Notes: a model not told the origin generated them from the sequence alone. A DNA stretch of 64,000 nucleotides from Flavobacteriales bacterium (GCA_020635565.1 JACJZN010000007.1:434001-498000), one strand, 5' to 3'; positions 33,744 to 43,492 are shown, numbered from the stretch's first letter. Program-made: numbers and translations.

Positions 33744-34833
33744 CCTTCCACACTTCTTCTGCTGTTTTATCCCAAGAGAATTTAGAAGCTTGTTTCAGTA
33801 GCTTTTCTTGTTCAAATTCAAATTCAGAAAGTTCAAGCATGCCATTTTTGATGGAATCCAGATCAAAAGGGTCGCAGTAGATAGCTGCATCACCTCCAAC
33901 TTCCGGTAAACTGGTTTTATTAGCGGTGAGCACTGGAACACCACTTTGTAGGGCTTCTAAAACCGGTATTCCAAATCCTTCAAAATAAGAAACATATACC
34001 ATGCCTTTAGAAGCAGCTACCGTCTTGGTTAATAGTTCTTGTTCCAATCTGCCTGCGAAGATCACATCCTGCTGATGGTTCATTTTCTTAAAGGCAAGGT
34101 CGATATCTGGAGATTTGAACAGCTTTTCACCTACTATGACCAACTTCAAACTGCTTTTACTTTCTTCTTTGAAGAGATCAAATGCTTCCAGCAATCTGGC
34201 TATATTTTTCCTTTTGTGCAAGGCACCTACATAAACAAAGTAGTCTTCTCCATTAGAGATCTGAGTTTTTATTTTTTCTATATCGTTTTCCGATATTGGT
34301 TTAAATGCATTGCTTGCCCCATTGTAAGCAACGTGAATTTTATCCGCAGGAATATGATAAGTATTAGAAATGTCTTCTTTACTAAAGTTCGAAACTGTTA
34401 AAATAGCTTTTGCGATTTGAGCATATTGAGGCATGAACTGCTTGTAGTACTTCGTATGTTTGGACGGTAGGTCTTCTGGAATATGCTCAAAATTAAGGTC
34501 GTGTATGACAGGGATTTGTGCAATATCCGTTTTCAAACTGAGAAATCCATCTGGTGAGAAGAAGAGATCAATATTGTGTTTTTTAATCGCTTTTGGAATG
34601 CTATAATTGAACCAGATCTTGTAAAGGATCGGATGTCTCGCCTGCGGATGCAGAACAATGGGATGACAGTTCTTGCCAAATACAAATTTGGTGTCAAACT
34701 TTCGATCAAAAAAAAGAAAGAACTGATGCTCAGGATGAGTTTGTATGATCCTTTTTACTACTTCATAAGTGAACCAGCCAATTCCTTCCAATTTGTTCGG
34801 AAGTAATAAACGCGTATTTATACCAATGTTCAC
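33718..34833 (-). CDS. Glycosyltransferase family 4 (GT-B) protein
   Basis: 371 aa with the layout of GT4 enzymes. The N-terminal half has MNIGINTRLLLPNKLEGIGWFTYEV, an opening seen in mannosyl/rhamnosyl transferases of polysaccharide pathways. The C-terminal half is a Glycos_transf_1 domain with YVGALHKRKNIARLLEAF, VIVGEKL, VIFAGRLEQELL, and the EX7E-type motif FEGFGIPVLEALQSGVPVLTANKTSLPEVGG. The acceptor is unknown; it probably acts in LPS, capsule or another glycan. No other glycan genes lie nearby. It lies 18 bp downstream of mgtE on the same strand. Confidence 0.9.
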   Translation of the reverse strand: MNIGINTRLLLPNKLEGIGWFTYEVVKRIIQTHPEHQFFLFFDRKFDTKFVFGKNCHPIVLHPQARHPILYKIWFNYSIPKAIKKHNIDLFFSPDGFLSLKTDIAQIPVIHDLNFEHIPEDLPSKHTKYYKQFMPQYAQIAKAILTVSNFSKEDISNTYHIPADKIHVAYNGASNAFKPISENDIEKIKTQISNGEDYFVYVGALHKRKNIARLLEAFDLFKEESKSSLKLVIVGEKLFKSPDIDLAFKKMNHQQDVIFAGRLEQELLTKTVAASKGMVYVSYFEGFGIPVLEALQSGVPVLTANKTSLPEVGGDAAIYCDPFDLDSIKNGMLELSEFEFEQEKLLKQASKFSWDKTAEEVWKVIDENLPR

Positions 34834-34851
34834 TCGGTAAAGAACGGAAAA

Positions 34852-36198
34852 TTAATAGAAAGCGTATCCGATCAGGAAATAAAGTAATAGACCAAGGATG
34901 TCATTCAATGTAGTAATAAAAGGTCCTGTAGCTAATGCAGGATCAATTTTATATCGATGCAAAACTAATGGAACTAAGGAGCCTAATATACCGGCCAGTA
35001 TAATTACAGCAAACAAAGCAACACTCACCGTAAAACACAAGGAATAATTCTCTCCAAATGCAAAATTATAGATAAATATAATGGATGACAGAACTGCACC
35101 ATTTACTAGCGCAACAGAGACTTCTTTTAAGATCTTTTGAATAGTAGAATCAAATTTTAAAGTGTTGTTGGCAAGGCCCTGTACGATAAGTGAAGAAGAC
35201 TGTACGCCAATATTTCCGCCCATTGCAGCTATTAGTGGAATGAAGAAAGCCAATTCCGGAAATCTATCTAGCTGACCTTCGAATCTTCCAATAACTAAGG
35301 CGCCAAAAATTCCACCCAACAACCCGATCAACAACCAAGGAAGTCTTGCTCTCGTAATGATCCAAACGCTATCTCTGGATTCGATCTTTTCTGATACCCC
35401 TGTTGCTAATTGTCGCTCTCTTTCAGCATCTTCCTTGATCACATCCACTATGTCATCAATGGTAATTCGACCGATCAAAACATTACTGTGATTAACAACA
35501 GGAATAGCTACAAGGTCATATTTTTCCATCATTCTCGCAACTTCACTGTCCTTGGTAGCTTCTTTAACAGAAATTGGATTATCAGAATATAGATCGGCTA
35601 TTCTCGTACTGTTTTCAGCATATAAAAATGTCTTAAGAGAAAGCGTTCCTAACAATCGATCATGATCATCTACGGTATAAATGGTATAAACATAATCTAT
35701 TTCCTGGGCCTGTTCTCTCAAGTTGGCTAATGCTTCACCTACTGTCCAATTGATATTGGCGCAGATAAATTCCTTTGCCATCAATCCTCCAGCAGTGTCT
35801 TCGTCATAGGAGAGCAGTGAAGCAATGTCTGAGGAGTGCTCTACATCTTCAAGATTGGATAAGATCTCATCCTTTCTTTCCTCAGGTAGATCCTGAATGA
35901 AATCGGCCGCATCATCAGAATCCATTCTTTCCACTTGAAAGGCGATTTCATCGTCAGTCAAGGATTTAAGGAATTCATCACGTACATCTTCTTCGAGTTC
36001 TACAAGTACCTCTGCAGCTCGTTCTTTTTCTAACTGACGGTAAATGTATTGTGCCTGTTCAAGATTGACTTCATCTAGTATTTCAGCAATGTCGACAGAG
36101 TGAAGTGGACAGATTTGATCCTGAAAGAATTGAGTGTCCTGAGCGTCAATAGCATCTTCGATCCTCTTCAAAAGCTCTTTGGTCAACTCAAATTTCAT
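34852..36198 (-). CDS. mgtE: Magnesium transporter MgtE
   Basis: The 448 aa follow the MgtE plan: an N-terminal helical Mg2+-sensing domain with repeats (EILDEVNLEQAQYIYRQLEKERAAEVLVELEEDVRDEFL), two CBS domains (about 135-255, YTIYTVDDHDRLLGTLSLKTFL and VAIPVVNHSNVLIGRITIDDIVDVI), and a C-terminal membrane domain with five helices. The pore signature IPLIAAMGGNIGVQSSSLIVQGL and the conserved helix-5 PALATGPFITTLNDILGLLLYF are present. The upstream region holds a TACCTTTG -7 box and a large inverted repeat. Confidence 0.95.
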   Translation of the reverse strand: MKFELTKELLKRIEDAIDAQDTQFFQDQICPLHSVDIAEILDEVNLEQAQYIYRQLEKERAAEVLVELEEDVRDEFLKSLTDDEIAFQVERMDSDDAADFIQDLPEERKDEILSNLEDVEHSSDIASLLSYDEDTAGGLMAKEFICANINWTVGEALANLREQAQEIDYVYTIYTVDDHDRLLGTLSLKTFLYAENSTRIADLYSDNPISVKEATKDSEVARMMEKYDLVAIPVVNHSNVLIGRITIDDIVDVIKEDAERERQLATGVSEKIESRDSVWIITRARLPWLLIGLLGGIFGALVIGRFEGQLDRFPELAFFIPLIAAMGGNIGVQSSSLIVQGLANNTLKFDSTIQKILKEVSVALVNGAVLSSIIFIYNFAFGENYSLCFTVSVALFAVIILAGILGSLVPLVLHRYKIDPALATGPFITTLNDILGLLLYFLIGYAFY

Positions 36199-36242
36199 CG
36201 CGTTTCTGACTTAGGTTACTACTCCATTCTTCTTTCGGAGAG

Positions 36243-36277
36243 CAAAGGTAGGGATTTCAAATTGGATAATTTGAAAT
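36243..36277 (-). promoter_or_regulatory. mgtE promoter box with upstream inverted repeat
   Basis: TACCTTTG (minus strand, 36243-36250) matches TAnnTTTG. Immediately upstream, ATTTCAAATT-GGAT-AATTTGAAAT (36254-36277) is a perfect inverted repeat with 10-bp arms, placed over the -10 to -33 spacer region. It could be an operator. Confidence 0.5.
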
Positions 36278-36289
36278 TTGATGAAGGAA

Positions 36290-37066
36290 TCAATTGATCA
36301 CTTCAGCTACAAGATTGGTCAATTGAACAAATTGTTCCACTGATAGTTGTTCTGGGCGCTGTTGCATGAGTTCGTGCTCAATGTTTTCACCTTTTAACAA
36401 TGCTTTCACTCCATTTCGAATGGTCTTTCTTCGTTGGTTGAATGTTGCCTTAACAATGGTCTTGAAAAGTTTTTCATCACAATCAAGTTGTTTTACATCG
36501 TTTCTGACTAATCGAATAACCCCGCTTTTGACTTTTGGAGGTGGGTTAAATACGTCCTCATGAACCGTAAATAAGTATTCAATATCATAATAGGCCTGCA
36601 GTAAAACCGATAGAATACCGTATGTTTTACTTCCAGGTCCTTCTGCTACTCTTTCCGCTACCTCTTTTTGAAACATTCCTACAACTTCAGGAATTTTATC
36701 CTTTTCATCCAGTACTTTGAATAGGATTTGAGAAGAAATATTATAGGGAAAGTTACCAGCAATACCAATCGGTTCATTTTTAAATTTGGAAAAATCCATT
36801 TTCAGGAAATTCTCTTCATGCACAACAAGAGACGGATAATTTTGATGAAGATATTTAACCGATTCCTGATCGATTTCGACCACTTCCGTAATAAATTCTT
36901 TTCTTTCGAGGAGGAATTGAGTTAGCGCTCCTGTTCCAGGACCAATCTCAAGAACTTTTTTATATTTTCCATTAACGAGCATTGCATCTGCAATATCTTT
37001 AGCAATGGATAGATCCGTCAGGAAATGTTGACCAAGATGTTTCTTAGGTTTAACGTAATTGCTCAT
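36290..37066 (-). CDS. rsmA: 16S rRNA (adenine1518-N6/adenine1519-N6)-dimethyltransferase RsmA (KsgA)
   Basis: 258 aa. N-terminal VKPKKHLGQHFLTD is the family start. Motif I is VLEIGPGTGALTQFLL and the acidic residue lies in VVEIDQESVKYL. Motif IV GNFPYNISSQIL is the catalytic NxPY type. The C-terminal helical domain has FNPPPKVKSGVIRLV and NQRRKTIRNG. It dimethylates two adenines near the 3' end of 16S rRNA. The gene is 1 bp downstream of the secreted protein gene at 37068. Confidence 0.96.
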   Translation of the reverse strand: MSNYVKPKKHLGQHFLTDLSIAKDIADAMLVNGKYKKVLEIGPGTGALTQFLLERKEFITEVVEIDQESVKYLHQNYPSLVVHEENFLKMDFSKFKNEPIGIAGNFPYNISSQILFKVLDEKDKIPEVVGMFQKEVAERVAEGPGSKTYGILSVLLQAYYDIEYLFTVHEDVFNPPPKVKSGVIRLVRNDVKQLDCDEKLFKTIVKATFNQRRKTIRNGVKALLKGENIEHELMQQRPEQLSVEQFVQLTNLVAEVIN

Positions 37067-37067
37067 A

Positions 37068-38498
37068 CTACTCTTTTAACAGACCAATAGCGTATTGATC
37101 TTTGTCTTTCGATTTAACGATGAGCAAAGGTAGATTCGAACGGTTGATAAAATCCGAATAAAGCGCATAATTTTCAAGATTGACGTTAAATTCTTGTAAT
37201 TCTCTTTTTTCTACACCATTTACATCAAATGTGATCTTATAAGTATGGTAGATCGCATTTTTGGGTAAGCTTTCTTTAACATTCTTTGAGCCTTCGCCCA
37301 AGATATTCAAGAATAAAAGATCTTGTCCCTTGTAACTCACATGACTATGTGAACTCCAATAACCGTCATGCGATTCATCGGTTTGAGAAGTATGAACAGG
37401 AGTTGCGAATTGGAATCCACCTTTAGCCGAAAGACTGATCAGCACAAATCCATCCTGAACATGTGTCATTTCGCCTGATTTATTCTTGTTTTTAGTGATG
37501 TGTTCTGCTTCTAAAACTAGATTTTTATCATTGATAAATTCAAAGTGACTGGCGTGAAATTTGCGTAATCCATATCCAAAATCTTTGATGTCTTTCTTGC
37601 TATTGAAGGCATTAATAACATTTTCATTGAACATGTATTCTTTGGAGAAAAATTCAGTTCCTTCTGAGTTCAGTTTTTTAATATAGAATCCTTCATATAA
37701 GCTCTTGTAAGGAGGAGCATAGAACCCACCTAAATAAAGATCTCCAATTGAATCCAGTTCGTATCTCATGTCAATGATATCTCTAGCTTTCAAATGAAGG
37801 TTATGATGCGTTTCACTTCCATTTTTGGACACGCAGTAAACGTAATACTGATCAGCACTTTTTTTTCTCTCACGTTTTAGGATATAAGTAACTCCATTGT
37901 CATTTACAGTAATAGCATTGTAGCTCTTTTTTTGTGAAAGTATACTTGTCGGGATTTCCTTTTGATAGGCTTCTTTCCATAAGGTGTCGTAAAGTGCCGC
38001 ATGTATAATTTCTTTTTGTTCAGGTGAATATCCATCTGAACCAATCACTGCACAGTATTTTTGATCTGGAGAAACGCTGACATCAAAGTAAGAGTGGTAT
38101 CCTCCATAAGCCTTGCATTTCAACAAGCTTTTCTTTTCTATAAGTTTACAAAGGCTATCATAATGGTAAACAAACAACTCGTCTTCTTTACCCAAATGTT
38201 CTACCGCAAATACCTGAAGTGAGTTATTGAAAAATGAGATTTGATTAATCTCGTTTCCTTCCACAGAGATCTGACTGGATAGTTTTTTATTCAAGTCATA
38301 GGAAAATAGATCTATCAAAAGCTCCATTGGCCTTTCCTTACTCTGTTTAATAATATAAATAGTAGAATCCTTCGTGCTGAATGCTTTGCTGACTCCAAAA
38401 CCACTAAGAGATGTAGCTTCCGTCCAAACTACTTCCTGTCCAAAAAAGATCAGGTGAAAAAAAGCGAGTAAGCAAGTTGTTATAAATCGATTAAGCAT
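37068..38498 (-). CDS. Secreted protein of unknown function, 476 aa
   Basis: The signal peptide is MLNRFITTCLLAFFHLIFFGQ. The rest is beta-rich with many short repeats of the type Y...D...L..., reminiscent of a WD40/NHL-like propeller but with no clear blade consensus. There is no lipobox, membrane helix or catalytic motif. It is the first gene of a probable operon with rsmA (1-bp gap). The function is unknown; I would call it a periplasmic or surface propeller-like protein with low confidence. Confidence 0.72.
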   Translation of the reverse strand: MLNRFITTCLLAFFHLIFFGQEVVWTEATSLSGFGVSKAFSTKDSTIYIIKQSKERPMELLIDLFSYDLNKKLSSQISVEGNEINQISFFNNSLQVFAVEHLGKEDELFVYHYDSLCKLIEKKSLLKCKAYGGYHSYFDVSVSPDQKYCAVIGSDGYSPEQKEIIHAALYDTLWKEAYQKEIPTSILSQKKSYNAITVNDNGVTYILKRERKKSADQYYVYCVSKNGSETHHNLHLKARDIIDMRYELDSIGDLYLGGFYAPPYKSLYEGFYIKKLNSEGTEFFSKEYMFNENVINAFNSKKDIKDFGYGLRKFHASHFEFINDKNLVLEAEHITKNKNKSGEMTHVQDGFVLISLSAKGGFQFATPVHTSQTDESHDGYWSSHSHVSYKGQDLLFLNILGEGSKNVKESLPKNAIYHTYKITFDVNGVEKRELQEFNVNLENYALYSDFINRSNLPLLIVKSKDKDQYAIGLLKE

Positions 38499-38629
38499 AA
38501 GGTAGTTACAACACTATTGTGCGTTAAAATTAAAAATTTATGGTTGTAAGACAAAAATTATTCCAATAACAACTTATTTATCGGTCGATCATTTTGAAGC
38601 GAAGGAAATTAGTTTCCGCTAGAAACGAC

Positions 38630-38637
38630 TAACTTTG
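38630..38637 (+). promoter_or_regulatory. -7 promoter box of the MORN lipoprotein gene
   Basis: TAACTTTG matches TAnnTTTG; its last base is 5 nt before the ATG at 38643. This is the same spacing as uvrC. Confidence 0.45.
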
Positions 38638-38642
38638 TGGTT

Positions 38643-39158
38643 ATGATGAGTTTGAAGAAAAGTCTGACGGTAGTTTTTTTATTTGGAGGTTTGATCATTA
38701 TTGCTGGATGCAGTAGTGAAGTTGCAACGGAACAAGAGGACGATAAAGGTCCACTGGTTGAAGAAACAAATGAAAATAACATGGAGGCAGATCTGCATAT
38801 CACTAATACTCTTCCAACAGAAGGTATGGAGGATGGTTATTTTTCAAAGAGTTACCCAAATGGAGTGCTCCAGGTTGAAGGGATTGTGGTAAACGGAAAG
38901 AGATCAGGTCTTTGGAAGTCTTATCACCCGGCAGGGAATATTCAGAGTGAGAATAATTACATGAATGGTTCTCTCGATGGAAAGACAGTGGTATACTATC
39001 CAAGTGGACAAATTATGTATATTGGTTACTACGCAAACGGAAAAAGTGATGGCCAGTGGTTGTATTTCGATCAGGAAGGCACCCTCACGAAGGAAGTAAT
39101 CTACAAGAATGGAGAGATCGTTAGTCAGGTCGAGAAAAATGAAAAACCAACAGAATGA
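38643..39158 (+). CDS. MORN-repeat lipoprotein
   Basis: 171 aa. A lipoprotein signal ends in IIIAGC (Cys near residue 20), with acidic residues after it (SSEVATEQEDDKG). The mature part carries MORN-variant repeats: GYFSKSYPNGVLQVEGIVVNGKRSGLWKSYHPAGNIQSEN, then TVVYYPSGQIMYIGYYANGKSDGQWLYFD. It resembles the secreted MORN protein at 3681. The frame also opens at a GTG at 38637; the ATG at 38643 is preferred. The stop overlaps the rarA start by 4 bp, an odd pairing of a lipoprotein with a replication factor. Confidence 0.82.
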   Translation: MMSLKKSLTVVFLFGGLIIIAGCSSEVATEQEDDKGPLVEETNENNMEADLHITNTLPTEGMEDGYFSKSYPNGVLQVEGIVVNGKRSGLWKSYHPAGNIQSENNYMNGSLDGKTVVYYPSGQIMYIGYYANGKSDGQWLYFDQEGTLTKEVIYKNGEIVSQVEKNEKPTE

Positions 39159-40438
39159 TCGCTTCGCACACACCTTTAGCAGAAAGATTACGTCCAAAGT
39201 CTTTGGATGAATACATTGGTCAGAAACATTTGATTGGTGAGGGAAAGCCTCTTCGCAATGCGATCATGTCGGGAAGTATTCCTTCCATGATTTTATGGGG
39301 GCCGCCTGGAGTTGGGAAGACAACCTTAGCACAAATCATCGCCAATACTTTAGATCGACCATTTTATACGTTATCAGCCATTAATTCTGGAGTGAAGGAT
39401 ATACGGGAGGTTATTGATAAAGTGAAATCAGGAGGGATGTTTGGCCCGGGAAATGCAGTTTTGTTTATTGATGAGATCCATCGATTCAGCAAATCGCAGC
39501 AGGATTCACTTTTAGGTGCTGTGGAGAAAGGTCTGATCACGTTGATTGGGGCGACAACAGAAAATCCTTCATTTGAAGTGATTTCAGCGCTTTTGTCCAG
39601 GAGTCAGGTTTATGTGCTGGAAGGTCACAGTAAGGATGACTTGGTAGATTTGTTGAATAGAGCCGTCAAAGAGGATTCGATCCTGAGAAAAAAAGAGATT
39701 TCAATCAAAGAATACGAATCACTGATCAAATTATCAGGAGGTGACGCTCGAAAAATGCTGAATAATCTGGAGATTGTAGTCCAAGCTCTTCCAATGCAAC
39801 AACATTCCATAACGAATGATTTTGTTGATGAAGTAATTGCCCGAAGCCCAGTGAATTATGATAAGGACGGTGAACAGCATTATGACATCATAAGTGCATT
39901 CATTAAGTCGATCCGCGGAAGTGATCCAAATGCAGCTGTTTACTGGATGGCTAGAATGATTGAAGGGGGAGAGGACCCAAAGTTTATTGCAAGAAGATTG
40001 TTGATTCTAGCTTCAGAGGATATAGGAAATGCTAATCCTACGGCACTTATTATGGCGAATACCTGTTTTGATGCCGTGGCAAAGATCGGTTGGCCGGAAG
40101 GGAGACTGATTCTCTCTCAAACGGCAATTTATTTAGCTACGTCTCCAAAAAGTAATGCCAGTTATGTAGCGATCAATGAAGCGCAGGCACTTGTTCATCA
40201 AACAGGTAATCTAAGTGTTCCACTACACTTAAGGAATGCTCCTACAAAACTTATGAAGGAATTGGGATATGGAGAAGAATATGCCTACTCACATACCAAT
40301 CAAGATAAGCTTCATGAGCAGGAATTCTTGCCAGTAGAAATCAAAGAAAACTGTTTCTACCGTCCGTTGAACAATAAAAGAGAACTTGAACTTAGATCTT
40401 TTCTACACGCTGTTTGGAAAGGAAAATATGGCTATTGA
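39155..40438 (+). CDS. rarA: Replication-associated recombination protein A (RarA/MgsA)
   Basis: A clamp-loader-like AAA+ ATPase of 427 aa that acts at stalled forks. The N-terminus PLAERLRPKSLDEYIGQKHLIG is followed by Walker A LWGPPGVGKTTLAQ and Walker B LFIDEIHRFSKSQQDSLL. GATTENPSFEVISALLSRSQVY and SGGDARKMLNNLEI are the RFC-like box and sensor region. The C-terminal tetramerisation domain carries DPNAAVYWMARMIEGGEDPKFIARRLLILASEDIG. It overlaps the MORN gene by 4 bp and abuts the convergent gene at 40439 with no gap. Confidence 0.96.
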   Translation: MIASHTPLAERLRPKSLDEYIGQKHLIGEGKPLRNAIMSGSIPSMILWGPPGVGKTTLAQIIANTLDRPFYTLSAINSGVKDIREVIDKVKSGGMFGPGNAVLFIDEIHRFSKSQQDSLLGAVEKGLITLIGATTENPSFEVISALLSRSQVYVLEGHSKDDLVDLLNRAVKEDSILRKKEISIKEYESLIKLSGGDARKMLNNLEIVVQALPMQQHSITNDFVDEVIARSPVNYDKDGEQHYDIISAFIKSIRGSDPNAAVYWMARMIEGGEDPKFIARRLLILASEDIGNANPTALIMANTCFDAVAKIGWPEGRLILSQTAIYLATSPKSNASYVAINEAQALVHQTGNLSVPLHLRNAPTKLMKELGYGEEYAYSHTNQDKLHEQEFLPVEIKENCFYRPLNNKRELELRSFLHAVWKGKYGY

Positions 40439-41653
40439 TCACTCTTTACCTTCTGCATAAGCCTGAAGATAGGCAAAATGCGAAGTTAATTTTCCATCCT
40501 TTGTTTCTGAAGCTCGTTCTATGATGTTTTCAGGATCATTACCCAAAAGTGGTTCAAGAACATGATCAATGAACATCTCACCGAAATCAACTGAAGCATC
40601 TTTTGGAAGTTCACATGGCAAATTGTCTACAGCCATCACTGCAATGATATTATCATTCATATAATCAGCCTCACTTTCATTGATTGGATCATACCCGTAG
40701 ATTGGATCAGCAATGGTTGAAGGACGAATGGTACACGCTACCGCACAATCTATATCACAACTAACATCAGCCACAACCTGAATTTTCCAGTTAGGGTCTT
40801 TTGCGTCTTTTCTTGAGAAAATAAATGGCGAACGGTTATCCCAATAATGACAGGCAATATACATATCCGCTACCTGTGCGTATTTCAGAAAATCAGATTC
40901 AAATTTATCTGCAGGGTCTGAATAGAACAGAGATTTATCAAATTCTGACCCATCAATCATCTTGTTATAATCCTCTACCCCTAACATAGTATAAACTGGG
41001 TGATCAAAATCTTTGGTTAGAAAATCATTTGAACTCACTTCCTTAATTTGCGGCATACATGAGATGGTCTCAAGAGCTCCTCCACCAACACGACCCTTTC
41101 CTGTAAGAACAATTTTAAAGTTCTTAGGAAGAACTACATGATCCAGTTGACCTTCCATTTCTGCTCTGTCTTCACATTCATTGGCTGGCTTTAGGTCGTA
41201 CTTTCCTGATTTCTTGCCATAAGCTAAAAACCCATTATAGGCTCCAACAATTCCTGCATATCGTCCGAAAGCGATCAATCGCTGTCCTCTACTGTTTGTA
41301 ATAACCTCCCAATCGATCAATTGGATATTTTTATCTAGAATGGCATTGAGAAGTTTTCTGTTGTATGGTTGTTTCTTGAATGTATGTGAAAAGAACAAAT
41401 ACTTCTTATTTGGGATCAATTGTTCTATCGGAACCTCCTTAACGCCTATCAGTACATCGCAATGCTCAACATTGTCAACAACTGCTACACCTAGTCTCTC
41501 ATATTCACCATCCTTAAACTTCCGGATCTCACTTTTCTCAACATATATTTCGACTTCCGGATAATCATTTAAAATTCTCTCGCACTGTTCTGGAGATAAT
41601 GGTACACGTTTGTCTGGGGGATTTTTTCCTTCTCTGATGATTCCTATTTTCAT
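40439..41653 (-). CDS. NAD(P)-dependent alanine/saccharopine dehydrogenase-like protein
   Basis: 404 aa of the AlaDH/PNT family. The N-terminus MKIGIIREGKNPPDKRVPLSPEQ is the classic domain opening with the conserved Arg and Lys. A nucleotide-binding region with KIVLTGKGRVGGGALE lies in the middle. The C-terminal part has VVADVSCDIDCAVACTIRPSTI, a motif found in the saccharopine dehydrogenase (lysine-forming) branch. The family cannot be separated with certainty by eye, so saccharopine dehydrogenase or a related amino-acid oxidoreductase is the best call. It lies 30 bp downstream of the histidine kinase gene on the same strand. Confidence 0.8.
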   Translation of the reverse strand: MKIGIIREGKNPPDKRVPLSPEQCERILNDYPEVEIYVEKSEIRKFKDGEYERLGVAVVDNVEHCDVLIGVKEVPIEQLIPNKKYLFFSHTFKKQPYNRKLLNAILDKNIQLIDWEVITNSRGQRLIAFGRYAGIVGAYNGFLAYGKKSGKYDLKPANECEDRAEMEGQLDHVVLPKNFKIVLTGKGRVGGGALETISCMPQIKEVSSNDFLTKDFDHPVYTMLGVEDYNKMIDGSEFDKSLFYSDPADKFESDFLKYAQVADMYIACHYWDNRSPFIFSRKDAKDPNWKIQVVADVSCDIDCAVACTIRPSTIADPIYGYDPINESEADYMNDNIIAVMAVDNLPCELPKDASVDFGEMFIDHVLEPLLGNDPENIIERASETKDGKLTSHFAYLQAYAEGKE

Positions 41654-41683
41654 GATTATTTCAGTATGTTCCGGACGAATATA

Positions 41684-43492
41684 CTAAAATCTCAACTCCA
41701 AACTAAATGGCTTGTGAGAAACGAAGTTTAATGTTCCTCCAATTTGATCAGTTAAAGCACTAATTACAGTGAACCCCAGGGACTCTTGTTCTTCAATGTT
41801 AAATTTTTCTGGAAGACCACATCCATTATCAGAATAGATCAAAATTGTCTTCCCTGCATCACTTTTGATCTTTATGTCTATTTCTCCTTGAGTCATCTGC
41901 ACAAAAGCATGTTTTAAACTATTGCTGATCAATTCACTCAAAATCAAACCGATCGGTACAGAATGGTCAATACTTAACTTGATGGATTCAACATCGACTT
42001 TAAAAAGCACCTCTCTTTCTGCACTTCTAGAGATTGTTTTTAAATTATCTACCAATTCATTCACATAGGAAACCAGATCTACGGAGTTATAGTTGTCATC
42101 CTGATAAAGACCTTTGTGCATCAAAGCTATGGCTTGAACACGAGATCTGCTTTCCTCTATCGCCTTAATGGCAGTCTCATTTTCTAAATTGGAAAGTTGA
42201 AGATTCAACAAGCTGGCAATTAGTTGAAGGTTATTTTTTACTCTATGATGAACTTCTTGCAGAAGGATCTCTTTTTGTTTTAACGTTTTATCAAGTGAGT
42301 TGCGTTGGTCTTTGATCAGTTGGTTCGCCTTATTTCCTTTTCGGTAGAGTAGAAGTAAAGCAATCGAAAGAATAGATAGCATTCCTCCTCCAATAGCAAG
42401 AACAGTGATGATCTTTTGCTTTTGTTCCTTTTCTATTTTATTGACTTCGATCTCTTTCTCTTTTGATTTGATCTCTGCAATCTTCTTTTCAGCATTATAC
42501 TGGCTTTCCAGTTCTAATACAGATTTGTTATATTTCTGCATTTGCAGGGAATCGGAGTAGGCGTGCTTCAACTTCTCATATTCGAAGGCCTTATCGTATT
42601 GTCCCATTCGTTCGTACGCTTCCGTGAATCCTAAATATGCATAATACATTTCTTCATAGTTATGAAGTTCATTTCCCATTTGAAGAGTGATATTGAAATA
42701 TTTAAGAGAAGAATCATACATGTCATTGTAGTTGTATACATCGCCAATATTGAATGCCGTTAATGATATCCCGAATTTATCATTCGTTTTCCAGTAATAA
42801 CTGTGACTTTTTTTATAATAGTCGATCGCTTCAAGGTCATTCGTTTTAGCACTGTTCACATTTCCAAGATTAGTATAGATCTTAGCCAGAAATTCAGCAC
42901 TGTCTTCAAGAGCGTTGTTCTGTATGATTTGCAAGCAGTCAAAAAGATATTTCTCAGATTCTTCTAAGTTCTCCTCCAGGAATTTTGCATTAGAAATTCC
43001 TAAGGTTACCATTAATTCAGACGCGTAATCATTATCTGATTTAGCAATTATTAAGGCTTCACTGTACACTTCATAGGCCTTATGGAACTCTTTTTTTGCA
43101 GCGTGCATTCTTCCTAGAAGCAGTAACACTTTTATCTGACCCTTATGATCATTAAAAGATTTGAATTGATCCAAAGCCGGATAAGCATAGGAGGTCATTT
43201 GTTCAAAATCTCCGTCAACGCTATAAACCGATGCGTAGAAATAATCGCTTTTCGCTAATAGTTCAGAGTCTTCAGCATTTTTTGAGTATCGCTCATATTC
43301 ATCACAATAAAAGAGAGCGCTATCAATATCAAAGCCCTTGTATTCGTTAATGATTTGCTCAATGGTTAGAAGTTTATCTTCTAGATTTTTCTGTTCTTTT
43401 AAAACGAATTTTAAACTATCCACCTGGTCAGGACTAGCCCAGGATGCACAGGTTAAGAGATTTGCGAATAGAAAAGCTAATATGAACCTCAT
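41684..43492 (-). CDS. TPR sensor histidine kinase (HisKA_2 type)
   Basis: 602 aa from the ATG at 43492 (the frame opens 17 codons earlier, but MRFILAFLFANLLTCASWASP is a signal peptide). TPR units span about 60-330, then a coiled coil with Lys/Glu-rich repeats. A transmembrane helix (IITVLAIGGGMLSILSIALLLLY) follows, and then the kinase: HisKA_2 box LQEVHHRVKNNLQLIASLLNLQ with the phospho-His, and a HATPase with NSLKHAF, SDNGCGLP and LGFTVISAL. No response regulator is adjacent, so it is an orphan. The design parallels the TPR-SpoIIE proteins at 22897 and 28269. Confidence 0.92.
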   Translation of the reverse strand: MRFILAFLFANLLTCASWASPDQVDSLKFVLKEQKNLEDKLLTIEQIINEYKGFDIDSALFYCDEYERYSKNAEDSELLAKSDYFYASVYSVDGDFEQMTSYAYPALDQFKSFNDHKGQIKVLLLLGRMHAAKKEFHKAYEVYSEALIIAKSDNDYASELMVTLGISNAKFLEENLEESEKYLFDCLQIIQNNALEDSAEFLAKIYTNLGNVNSAKTNDLEAIDYYKKSHSYYWKTNDKFGISLTAFNIGDVYNYNDMYDSSLKYFNITLQMGNELHNYEEMYYAYLGFTEAYERMGQYDKAFEYEKLKHAYSDSLQMQKYNKSVLELESQYNAEKKIAEIKSKEKEIEVNKIEKEQKQKIITVLAIGGGMLSILSIALLLLYRKGNKANQLIKDQRNSLDKTLKQKEILLQEVHHRVKNNLQLIASLLNLQLSNLENETAIKAIEESRSRVQAIALMHKGLYQDDNYNSVDLVSYVNELVDNLKTISRSAEREVLFKVDVESIKLSIDHSVPIGLILSELISNSLKHAFVQMTQGEIDIKIKSDAGKTILIYSDNGCGLPEKFNIEEQESLGFTVISALTDQIGGTLNFVSHKPFSLELRF

